DNA of 7,499 nt from JAWWPG01 sp037719575 (GTDB taxonomy: Bacteria; Actinomycetota; Actinomycetes; Propionibacteriales; Nocardioidaceae), in NCBI GenBank assembly GCA_037719575.1, contig JBBJMF010000119.1, positions 1 to 7,499 on the forward strand. The letters are read 5' to 3'. Below the pieces are notes generated by a model. That model was not told the origin of the DNA. It worked only from the letters and a program-made list of their open reading frames with translations, and searched no databases. The translations under genes and the position numbers were made by a program. Shown piece after piece: positions 1 through 5,695 of the stretch (its first letter is position 1; each line of letters begins with the position of its first letter).

Positions 1-2522
1 ACGGTCGACGCTGTGACAGCCGCGGGGCTGAACGGCCACGGCAGCGTCTTCCCCTCGAGCCACAGCGAGGTCTGGTCCGTGTAGTTGCCGTGGTAGGCAT
101 GGCCGGACTCACCGGTCAGGTCGATCCACCTGGCTGCGTCGAGGTCGTCGAGTGGGACAATCATCCGCATCGACGGCACGCTCGTGACCTGATAGCCCTC
201 GCTCGCGTCGAAGCTCGCCGCGTCGACGACCGATGAGCCGCCCGGAACCTCATAGGGGCCGCGGTTGAAGAGAAACGCCACCGGGGAGTCGCTCGACCCG
301 AGCGTCGCGTTGCGCAGCGTGAGCCGGTGCAGGTCTCCCCAGCGCCACTGCTTGGGCACGCTGGACCGGATCTGGGTGAGCTCGTCGCGGGCATCCTTGA
401 GCGCGGCGCGCAGGATGTCGTCGCGCGTCTCGCGGTCGCGGGTGCGCACGTCGTCCCAGAAGGCGTCGCGCGGCCTCTCGAGGAGGTTCTGCACCACCAC
501 CCACCATCTGCTGTTGCCGGTCGGCCAGGCAACCTTTGGCACCTGGTCGTGGAAGGTCAGCGCCAGCAGGTTCTTCCAGACCACGTTGAAGTACGCCGCC
601 GCCGGCGAGGTCGCGCTCTGGCGGAAGTCCCAGTCGTCGAGGGTCGCCTTCGCGAGCCGGTAGTACGGCGTCGGCAGCTTCACGGCCTGCAGCACCGGGG
701 TAAGGGACCTCGCGAGGCTGCTGAACGTGTCGAGCTGGATCCTCGCCATGTCGGCCACGGTCAGCTTCGGTCTCGCCTCGAGCAGGTCGCGGATCCGCTG
801 TGCCCGGAAGCCGTAGTCGAACGAGTCCCCGATGTAGTAGGGGTAGCGGCGCCCGACGATGGCCTGGTTCGCGGTGACGACGTAGCCGTCCTTCGGATCC
901 AGCACGCTGGGCAGCGCGTCGAAGGGTACCGGGGTCGAGGCCCACTCGTATGCCGAATCCCAGCCAGGGACGGGCCAGTCGCCCCGGCCGGTACGACGGA
1001 TGGGAACGAGGCCGGGCGCCTGGTAGCCGATGTGGCCGTGGACGTCGGCGTACACGAGGTTCTGGCTCGGCGAGTCGAAGTCCCGGGCCGCCTCCCGGAA
1101 CTGCGCCCAGGTGCGCGCCAGGTCGATGCCGAAGAGTGCGTCGGCGGTGTTGCCCGGCTCGAGCGCGGTCCACCGCAGGGCCACCTCGTAGCCGACTCCC
1201 CGGTTCGGCGCGGCACCCGCTACGGGTGCGACCCGGCCGACAGCTGCCAGATCGTCGTCCACGTCCGACACGATCGGCCCGGCCCGCGTCGTCCGCACCG
1301 TGATCGTCTCCGGACTCTCCCCGCGGATCTCGAACGACTCGCGCCTGGTCTGCAGCGGGAGCCACGACCCGTTGAAGAGGTAGCGGTCACCGTCGACCTT
1401 CTCGAGGTAGAGGTCCTGAGTGTCCGGATACAGGTTGGTGAAGCCCCAGGCGACGGTCCGGTTGTGCCCGATCACCACGCCCGGGAGCCCGGCGAACGTG
1501 AAGCCGGAGACGTCGAACGGGCACGCCGCGGTGAGCGGGCGGCAGTGCAGGCCCATCTCGTACCAGATTCCCGGCATCGAGGCGTCGAGATGAGGGTCGT
1601 TGGCGAGCATCGGCATCCCGCTCGCGGTGTGGTCCCCGGAGACCGCCCAGGCGTTGGAGCCGATGCCGTCACCCGTGCCGAGCAGGTCGCTGAGGCTCGA
1701 GGATGCGTCACCCGCGGAGGCGAGCGCAGGTCCGAAAGCCCGATCCGGGAAGGCGGGCCGCGGTGGGAGGCGGGTGCCCCCGTGCGTGGCGTCCTGCTCA
1801 TAGACCTCGTCGACGACCGCCCCCTGGTTGACGATCGGCAGGTTGGTCGCATAGGGATACGGCGGGTAGAGCGCCGCGATCTGGGACTCGGTGAGCCTTG
1901 TCGACTCGAGTGAGCGGTCGATCTCATCCTGGATGTTGGAGCCGAGGTTCCAGGCCATGGCCTTCAGCCAGGAGAGGGAGTCCACGGGGGTCCAGGTCGC
2001 CGGCGTGTACTCCAGGCCGTCCAGCCGGAGGGCGGCGTACTCCAACGACAGCCGGGCGCCACTGTGGTCAGCGAGGTAGGCGTTGACCCCGTCGGCATAG
2101 GACTGCAGATAGGTGCGCGTCTCGGGTGCGAGCAGCGGGAGCTCCTGCTCGGCCACCCGACGCCAGCCCAGGGTGCGCACGAACATGTCCGTCTCGAGTC
2201 CGCTCCTGCCGAACATCGCGCTGAGCGTCCCCGCCGTGAGGTGGCGGCGGAAGTCCATCTCGAAGAACCGGTCCTGCGCCTGGGTGTAGCCCTGTGCGAA
2301 GAACAGGTCGCCGGACGTCTCGGCGTAGACCTGCGGGATGCCGGCCCCGTCGCGCAGCACGGTGACCGGGTGCTCGAGCCCGGCGACATCGATCGTTCCC
2401 GTTGTCTGGGGGAACGACCGGTGGATCGTCCACCGGACGGTGAGGAAACCCACGACGAGCAGCACCACGAGCACGCTGGCGACCCATGTCAGGATCTTTG
2501 CGCTGCGGGACACGGCGACCAT
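1..2522 (-). CDS. Penicillin acylase family protein (Ntn-hydrolase), membrane-anchored, 3' end cut by window
   Basis: Reading on the minus strand from ATG at 2522, 840 codons run open to the window edge without a stop. Residues 10-29 form one hydrophobic segment with no obvious signal-peptidase site, so the enzyme is probably exported but anchored. The alpha-chain part carries the family pattern LRDGAGIPQVYAET (56-69) and FAQGYTQAQDRFFEMD (75-90). A variable linker then leads to GSNAWAVSG, where Ser289 should be the N-terminal nucleophile of the beta chain after self-cleavage behind Gly288. ANDPHL, FAGLPGVVIGHN and VAWGFTN follow, and Asn552 in TANQ is the likely oxyanion-hole Asn. The last visible part, YTDQTSLWLEG...LPWPFS, is typical of the C terminus, so I infer only some 10-20 residues are missing. 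GAGGGG at 2527-2532 supports the start. Such enzymes hydrolyse amide-linked acyl groups (beta-lactam side chains, N-acyl homoserine lactones, others); the substrate here cannot be read from sequence. Confidence 0.93.
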   Translation of the reverse strand, partial: MVAVSRSAKILTWVASVLVVLLVVGFLTVRWTIHRSFPQTTGTIDVAGLEHPVTVLRDGAGIPQVYAETSGDLFFAQGYTQAQDRFFEMDFRRHLTAGTLSAMFGRSGLETDMFVRTLGWRRVAEQELPLLAPETRTYLQSYADGVNAYLADHSGARLSLEYAALRLDGLEYTPATWTPVDSLSWLKAMAWNLGSNIQDEIDRSLESTRLTESQIAALYPPYPYATNLPIVNQGAVVDEVYEQDATHGGTRLPPRPAFPDRAFGPALASAGDASSSLSDLLGTGDGIGSNAWAVSGDHTASGMPMLANDPHLDASMPGIWYEMGLHCRPLTAACPFDVSGFTFAGLPGVVIGHNRTVAWGFTNLYPDTQDLYLEKVDGDRYLFNGSWLPLQTRRESFEIRGESPETITVRTTRAGPIVSDVDDDLAAVGRVAPVAGAAPNRGVGYEVALRWTALEPGNTADALFGIDLARTWAQFREAARDFDSPSQNLVYADVHGHIGYQAPGLVPIRRTGRGDWPVPGWDSAYEWASTPVPFDALPSVLDPKDGYVVTANQAIVGRRYPYYIGDSFDYGFRAQRIRDLLEARPKLTVADMARIQLDTFSSLARSLTPVLQAVKLPTPYYRLAKATLDDWDFRQSATSPAAAYFNVVWKNLLALTFHDQVPKVAWPTGNSRWWVVVQNLLERPRDAFWDDVRTRDRETRDDILRAALKDARDELTQIRSSVPKQWRWGDLHRLTLRNATLGSSDSPVAFLFNRGPYEVPGGSSVVDAASFDASEGYQVTSVPSMRMIVPLDDLDAARWIDLTGESGHAYHGNYTDQTSLWLEGKTLPWPFSPAAVTAST

Positions 2523-2613
2523 TCTGCCCCTCGGGCCGGTGCCGTCGACGACTCGCGGTACGCAGCGGACCCGATGCGCGCCGCTTTGCGTCGCGGCGGG
2601 TCCTGACGCACAA

Positions 2614-2643
2614 TTGACCTGCGTTAGCAGTCAAAGGTGACGA
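2614..2643 (+). promoter_or_regulatory. Possible promoter of the zinc ribbon gene overlapping CIRCE
   Basis: TTGACC at 2614-2619 is a good -35 box and lies just upstream of CIRCE. The -10 region 17-18 bases further (around 2637-2643) has no good TANNNT match, so the exact promoter is uncertain. A second TTGACT box reads on the minus strand at 2634-2629, toward the acylase gene, also without a clear -10. If either box is used, HrcA bound to CIRCE would cover the promoter. Confidence 0.3.
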
Positions 2644-2650
2644 GTGCTAA
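2624..2650. promoter_or_regulatory. CIRCE element (HrcA repressor binding site)
   Basis: The left arm TTAGCAGTC (2624-2632), a spacer of exactly 9 bases (2633-2641) and the right arm GAGTGCTAA (2642-2650) match the CIRCE consensus TTAGCACTC-N9-GAGTGCTAA at 17 of 18 arm positions; the only difference is G for C at position 7 of the left arm. CIRCE is the operator of the heat-shock repressor HrcA and is otherwise best known in front of groESL and dnaK operons. It lies 66 bases upstream of the GTG of the zinc ribbon gene and 101 bases upstream of the divergent acylase gene. Regulation of the zinc ribbon gene is the natural reading. Confidence 0.88.
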
Positions 2651-2716
2651 CCCACTGGTCGGTCCACCCGATGCGAGTGGACCCGGCTGCCAGCGCAACA
2701 CCCGAAGGGAGCGTCC

Positions 2717-3178
2717 GTGCCCGTCTACCAGTACGCCTGCACCGAGTGCGGGGAGCAGCTCGAGGTGCGTCAGAGCTTCACCGACGCGACGTTGACCGAG
2801 TGTCCCTCGTGCCAAGGGCGGCTGCGCAAGGTGCTGACGGCCGTCGGGGTGGTGTTCAAAGGGTCGGGTTTCTACCGCAACGACAGCCGCGCCGCTGCCT
2901 CGGGCGACGACAAGGTCGGCGCCGGAGTCTCGTCAGAGTCGTCATCCGGCTCCGAGAAGAGTGGCGAGTCCTCGGCTGCCTCGAAGGGTGCCGAGTCGAC
3001 CGAGTCCTCCCCGGGATCGTCAGGCGCCGGCACGTCCGGCAAGGGCTCGTCCGACAAGGGATCGTCGGGCCAGGGCTCGTCCGACAAGGGCTCCGGCAAC
3101 GGCTCGGCCCGCAACGGCAAGGGTTCCTCCGACGCGTCCTCCGGTGGCTCGAAGCTGACTCCTGCTTCCGCACGTTGA
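2717..3178 (+). CDS. ruc: FmdB-type zinc ribbon protein with Ser/Gly-rich tail, Ruc (Rv0991c)-like redox chaperone
   Basis: This 153-residue protein starts at GTG 2717, five bases after the ribosome binding site GAAGGGAG (2704-2711). Residues 1-56 are the FmdB/CxxC zinc ribbon: MPVYQYACTECG gives Cys8 and Cys11, and ECPSC gives Cys29 and Cys32, followed by the family ending GVVFKGSGFYRND. From about residue 57 to the end the protein is low-complexity, rich in Ser, Gly, Asp, Glu and Lys, and surely disordered. A short Cys4 ribbon, a long Ser-rich disordered tail and an upstream CIRCE match M. tuberculosis Rv0991c (Ruc), which I recall as an HrcA-controlled holdase activated by oxidation that works with the DnaK system. 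The gene order zinc ribbon - SAF - mscL also recalls that region of actinobacterial genomes. Function is inferred by this resemblance; without it the gene would be called an FmdB family regulatory protein. It is probably cytoplasmic and heat-inducible. Confidence 0.88.
   Translation: MPVYQYACTECGEQLEVRQSFTDATLTECPSCQGRLRKVLTAVGVVFKGSGFYRNDSRAAASGDDKVGAGVSSESSSGSEKSGESSAASKGAESTESSPGSSGAGTSGKGSSDKGSSGQGSSDKGSGNGSARNGKGSSDASSGGSKLTPASAR
3041..3100 (+). repeat. Two tandem 30-base repeats inside the Ser/Gly-rich tail
   Basis: AAGGGCTCGTCCGACAAGGG (3041-3060) recurs as CAGGGCTCGTCCGACAAGGG (3071-3090) at a distance of exactly 30 bases, encoding two ten-residue units (KGSSDKGSSG, then QGSSDKGSGN). 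More degenerate KGSSD-like words continue to about 3140. The repeat is in frame, so copy-number change would lengthen or shorten the disordered tail without breaking the gene. Confidence 0.75.
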
Positions 3179-3214
3179 TCCACAGGTAGGCATCTGGCTC
3201 GGGCTGTGCACAGG

Positions 3215-3247
3215 TTGCCGGAACCCGTCGGGTCGCCGTTCTAGCGT
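3215..3247 (+). promoter_or_regulatory. Promoter for a leaderless SAF-gene transcript
   Basis: TAGCGT at 3242-3247 fits the actinobacterial -10 pattern TANNNT and is followed by six bases and then the ATG at 3254. That places transcription start on or next to the start codon. No Shine-Dalgarno sequence precedes this ATG, which agrees with a leaderless mRNA. TTGCCG at 3215-3220 could be a -35 box, but the 21-base spacing is long. Confidence 0.5.
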
Positions 3248-3253
3248 GACGCC

Positions 3254-3874
3254 ATGGCCGATCTGCACGCCGTCGTCACCCGGGTACGTCGGCTGCTGGT
3301 CAGGTACCGCCGGCCGCTGAGCGCTCTGCTGGCCGCCGCCGCCGTCCTCGCCGTCATCGAGTCCGTCGCACCCGCCGACGCGCCGAGACGCGAGGTGGTC
3401 GTGGCGGCGCGGGACCTTGCCGGCGGGATCGTGCTCAGCTCCTCGGACGTCGTCGTGGTCGAGATGCCGCCGGCGGTCGTCCCCGCAGGCTCGTCCGCCG
3501 CGGTCGCCGCGGTCGTGGGACGAGTGGTGGCCGGGCCGCTGCGCCGGGGTGAGCCGCTTACCGATCGCCGGACTCTAGGCGCCTCGCTGCTCGCCAGCTA
3601 CCCACACGGCACCGTTGCCGCGCCCGTGCGTATCCGCGATGCCGCCGTCGTCGGTCTGCTCGAGGTGGGCAACCGCATCGACGTCTACGCCGCCCGTGAT
3701 GCCACGTCCCTCGCCGACCTCGTGGTCGGCGACGTCGAGGTGCTCCTCCTCCCGAGACCCGCGGATGACAACCAGGAAGGTGGTCTGGTGGTGCTCGCCG
3801 TCACGCCCACCGAAGCTGCCGCCCTCGCCCAGGCCAGCGCTACCGCCGCGTTATCACTGACGTTGCGCCGCTGA
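3254..3874 (+). CDS. SAF-domain protein, CpaB/RcpC-like, single membrane anchor
   Basis: The product has 206 residues. A basic start (RVRRLLVRYRR) is followed by one membrane segment at about 21-39, so the rest should lie outside the membrane. Residues 47-110 match the SAF fold: VVVAARDLAGGIVLSSSDV, then GRVVAGPLRRGEPLTDRRT. Residues 120-206 resemble the second part of RcpC/CpaB proteins, with VGNRIDVYAARD, a predicted strand VVGDVEVLLLP, and a C-terminal VVLAVTPTEAAALAQAS. CpaB/RcpC proteins help assemble Flp (Tad) pili, but no other tad gene is near, so a pilus role is not supported by context. The gene sits between the CIRCE-controlled zinc ribbon gene and mscL, 75 bases after the former, with its own promoter. 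A periplasmic or envelope accessory role is inference. Confidence 0.85.
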   Translation: MADLHAVVTRVRRLLVRYRRPLSALLAAAAVLAVIESVAPADAPRREVVVAARDLAGGIVLSSSDVVVVEMPPAVVPAGSSAAVAAVVGRVVAGPLRRGEPLTDRRTLGASLLASYPHGTVAAPVRIRDAAVVGLLEVGNRIDVYAARDATSLADLVVGDVEVLLLPRPADDNQEGGLVVLAVTPTEAAALAQASATAALSLTLRR

Positions 3875-3905
3875 CGCTGCGTCACTGACCAGGGCGCCAC
3901 CGGAT

Positions 3906-3933
3906 CTGCCGGAGGTATCCGCGCTGCTAGCGT
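3906..3933 (+). promoter_or_regulatory. Promoter of mscL
   Basis: TAGCGT at 3928-3933 is the same -10 hexamer seen before the SAF gene; CTGCCG at 3906-3911, 16 bases upstream, is a possible -35 box. Transcription would start near 3940, leaving a leader of about 44 bases that contains the ribosome binding site AAAGGA (3969-3974), nine bases before the mscL ATG. The promoter suggests that mscL can be expressed independently of the upstream genes. Confidence 0.45.
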
Positions 3934-3983
3934 GTGGCGACCCATTCCGCGTCGGGGACGCCTTCTGCAAAGGACTTCTGTCG

Positions 3984-4352
3984 ATGAAGGACTTCAAGGA
4001 GTTCATCCTGCGTGGAAACCTGGTCGAGCTGGCGGTGGCGTTCGTCATGGCGGCCGCCTTCGCCGCGGTCGTCACGGCGTTCGTCCAGGTCATCCTCGAC
4101 GTCATCGGCAAGCTGGGCGGCTCGCCGGACTTCTCCAGCTACCAACCGGGCGGCGTCCATGTCGGGGTGTTCCTCACCGCGCTCGTCGCGTTCCTCATCC
4201 TGGCCGCCGTCGTCTACTTCTTCGTCGTCGTGCCCTACCTGAAGGCTCGCGAGCGTTTCCAGCCCGACGAGGCGGAGTCGGCCCCGACCGAGGACATCGC
4301 GCTGCTCACTGAGATCCGCGATCTGCTGCGGGAGCGCGAAGGACGGGCCTGA
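3984..4352 (+). CDS. mscL: Large-conductance mechanosensitive channel MscL (divergent)
   Basis: The 122-residue product is normal in length for MscL, a homopentameric inner-membrane channel that opens under membrane tension and releases solutes on osmotic downshock. The N-terminal amphipathic helix and start of TM1 are clear in FKEFILRGNLVELAVA (4-19). TM1 continues to about residue 41, a short external loop GGSPDFSSYQPGG follows, TM2 spans about 60-84 (GVFLTALVAF...YFFVVVP), and the cytoplasmic end has the family's LLTEIRDLL (107-115). Three pore-lining Gly positions of E. coli MscL (22, 26, 30) are Ala here (19, 23, 27), and the usual Pro at the end of TM1 is absent (LDVIGKLGG). Ala at the first of these is also found in mycobacterial MscL; the other changes are less usual. 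The gene is convergent with the next one, with 11 bases between stop codons. Confidence 0.92.
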   Translation: MKDFKEFILRGNLVELAVAFVMAAAFAAVVTAFVQVILDVIGKLGGSPDFSSYQPGGVHVGVFLTALVAFLILAAVVYFFVVVPYLKARERFQPDEAESAPTEDIALLTEIRDLLREREGRA

Positions 4353-4363
4353 CGCCTGCGGAG

Positions 4364-4639
4364 TCAGCCGTGGTGCGGGGGAACGTCGCGGAGCATCTCG
4401 TCGTCGCGCGACCCCGACCGGGCACGCTCGCCGGGTGTCTCGTGGTCGACATCGTCGCGCGTCGAGTCGGAAAGGACGTCGCCGAAGACGCCCGCCAGCC
4501 GTCGACTACGAGACCCCTCGCGGTGTAGCTCGAGCCCATCGGCGTCCTTGTCCACCTCCGGATCGTCCGTCACGAGGGACGGATCGTCCGCAACAATTGG
4601 CGGATCGTCGGTCACGAGGGGCGGATCGTCGGGGGTCAT
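4364..4639 (-). CDS. Small acidic protein with N-terminal DDP heptad repeats, coupled to the SDR gene
   Basis: I do not recognise a family. The ATG at 4639-4637 overlaps the TGA of the upstream SDR gene (4638-4636) as ATGA, the standard arrangement for translational coupling, so I chose it over an in-frame ATG at 4663 inside the SDR gene. The 91-residue product opens with four seven-residue units after MTP: DDPPLVT, DDPPIVA, DDPSLVT, DDPEVDK. A mixed-charge stretch follows with LELHREGSRSRRLAGVFGDVL and a C-terminal REDxDxE-like, His-ending tail (LRDVPPHHG). There is no signal peptide, membrane segment or cysteine. The repeat phase, the exact ATGA overlap and a stop only 11 bases from that of mscL argue for a real gene. 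It is probably cytoplasmic and partly disordered. Confidence 0.68.
   Translation of the reverse strand: MTPDDPPLVTDDPPIVADDPSLVTDDPEVDKDADGLELHREGSRSRRLAGVFGDVLSDSTRDDVDHETPGERARSGSRDDEMLRDVPPHHG
4547..4630 (-). repeat. Four tandem 21-base repeats encoding DDP heptads
   Basis: The word GGATCGTC (plus strand) occurs at 4560, 4581, 4602 and 4623, exactly 21 bases apart each time. On the minus strand each unit encodes seven residues beginning Asp-Asp-Pro. Units 1 and 3 are nearly identical at the DNA level, and unit 2 differs mainly in its second half, which suggests recent in-frame duplication. Confidence 0.85.
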
Positions 4640-5538
4640 CGGGGAGCGGAGGTCTCGACCCAACGCTGGTCGAAGACCGGGTGGGCGGGTTTCCAGCCGG
4701 TGGCCTCGTGCAGCTTCGCCGACGAGATCCGGTGCGACCGGGTCAGCGGCTCGAGTCGCTCACCGGCCATCTTCACGACGAAGCGTGGCAGGAACCCGAC
4801 GCTCGAGCGGTCGACCGTCTCGGCGATGACGCCGAGCATCACTGCCCGGCGTACCGGATCGGCTCCCACGTTGTAGACGCCACCCGGCGAGTGCAGGGCA
4901 GCCGCGACAGCCGACCCGGCATCCTCCGGGTGCACAACGTGTGCCCAGTTGTCGGCCGCGCCGAACCCGATGGGTCGTCCGGCCCGGGCTCGGTCGAGGA
5001 GCCACCTGGTGGCCGGCTCGTCACCCACAAGGTTGCCGAACCGCAGCACGACGGCCTCCCGAGACGCCGAGCCGAAGGCCGTGGCGTTCGACTCGGCGAC
5101 CGCCGCCGGCTCCAACGCCCGGGTGACCGACAATGGGCTGGTCTCGGTGATCCAGACGTCGCCTCCGTCGGTGTAGAGGAACGACACGGACTCCTGCACC
5201 AGCCGCCGCACGCCTGCCGCCTCCGCGGCCGTCGCCACCGCGCGGGAGCCCTCGGTTCGGAGCCGGTCGTTCACCCGCCAGGCGCCGGGACGCAGACCGG
5301 CTGCCCCGACCGGGATGTGGGTCGCCAGGTTGCAGACGGCGTCGTACCCGCTCAGTGTCTCGGTCAGCCGCTCGACGTCGAACAGGTGGACGCACGCAGG
5401 CGTGACGCCGGCGTCCTCCAGCAGCCGGGCCTTGTCGAGCCCCCGGGCGAGGCCGGTGACGTCGTGGCCGTCGTCGAGCAGCGCCCGGACCGCGACCCTT
5501 CCCAGCACCCCCGTGGCTCCCGTGACAAAGACCTTCAC
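4636..5538 (-). CDS. NAD(P)-dependent epimerase/dehydratase family protein (atypical extended SDR)
   Basis: The 300-residue protein starts at GTG 5538, six bases after the ribosome binding site GAGGGGG (5545-5551). The Rossmann motif TGATGVLG (6-13), an acidic DVERL after beta-strand 3, NLATHIP (70-76) and VLRFGNLVG place it among extended short-chain dehydrogenases. VYNVGADPV and a C-terminal TGWKPAHPVFDQRW are typical of that group. The catalytic YxxxK pair is not visible: where it should stand the sequence reads VAESN (about 147-151), after the strand ending in ESVSFLY. A subgroup of actinobacterial SDRs appears to share this change (recollection), and such members may act differently or only bind NAD(P). 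The substrate is unknown. The downstream small gene overlaps its stop by four bases, so the two should be one operon. Confidence 0.85.
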   Translation of the reverse strand: MKVFVTGATGVLGRVAVRALLDDGHDVTGLARGLDKARLLEDAGVTPACVHLFDVERLTETLSGYDAVCNLATHIPVGAAGLRPGAWRVNDRLRTEGSRAVATAAEAAGVRRLVQESVSFLYTDGGDVWITETSPLSVTRALEPAAVAESNATAFGSASREAVVLRFGNLVGDEPATRWLLDRARAGRPIGFGAADNWAHVVHPEDAGSAVAAALHSPGGVYNVGADPVRRAVMLGVIAETVDRSSVGFLPRFVVKMAGERLEPLTRSHRISSAKLHEATGWKPAHPVFDQRWVETSAPR

Positions 5539-5564
5539 ACACCACCCCCTCGTGATGAGACGAG

Positions 5565-5592
5565 ACGATAACAGAAGCGCGCAGAACCGTAA
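5565..5592 (-). promoter_or_regulatory. Promoter of the SDR - small protein operon
   Basis: On the minus strand TTACGG (5592-5587) and TATCGT (5570-5565) are separated by 16 bases and resemble -35 and -10 boxes of the main sigma factor. The predicted start, near 5558, would leave a leader of about 20 bases containing the GAGGGGG ribosome binding site. Confidence 0.4.
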
Positions 5593-5656
5593 GGCGTCAC
5601 GGACACTCGGCTGTACGACGTTTCACCAGTCCGATCGCTCCGCGGCGGGGTGGCGC

Positions 5657-5666
5657 CTGTCGACAG
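5657..5666. repeat. Palindrome CTGTCGACAG upstream of pgm
   Basis: A perfect ten-base palindrome lies 29 bases before the chosen pgm start; GTCGAC occurs at 5659 and again at 5666. It could be an operator for pgm, but a short palindrome of this kind also arises by chance in GC-rich DNA. No factor is assigned. Confidence 0.3.
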
Positions 5667-5695
5667 TCGACCGCGGGTACCGGATGATGCGACCC

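Noticed and set aside
327..1913. A 528-codon open frame on the plus strand
   Set aside because: It lies wholly opposite the acylase gene, its translation is Arg/Val/Pro-rich without family motifs, and open antisense frames are common in GC-rich DNA.
3176..3184. TGATCCACA, one mismatch from the DnaA box TTATCCACA
   Set aside because: It is a single site without a cluster, AT-rich stretch or dnaA/dnaN nearby, so it gives no support for an origin.
2644..3189. A 181-codon plus-strand frame overlapping the zinc ribbon gene
   Set aside because: The competing frame has the four Cys ligands, a good ribosome binding site and the FmdB motif; this one is Arg-rich noise.
2717..4352. A Tad/Flp pilus locus, suggested by the CpaB-like SAF protein
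   Set aside because: No tadA ATPase, tadB/C, prepilin or peptidase gene is present on either side within the window.
5315..5695. N-terminal extension of pgm by 127 codons
   Set aside because: The extension overlaps the divergent SDR gene and its promoter, and homology with E. coli Pgm begins at the ATG at 5696.
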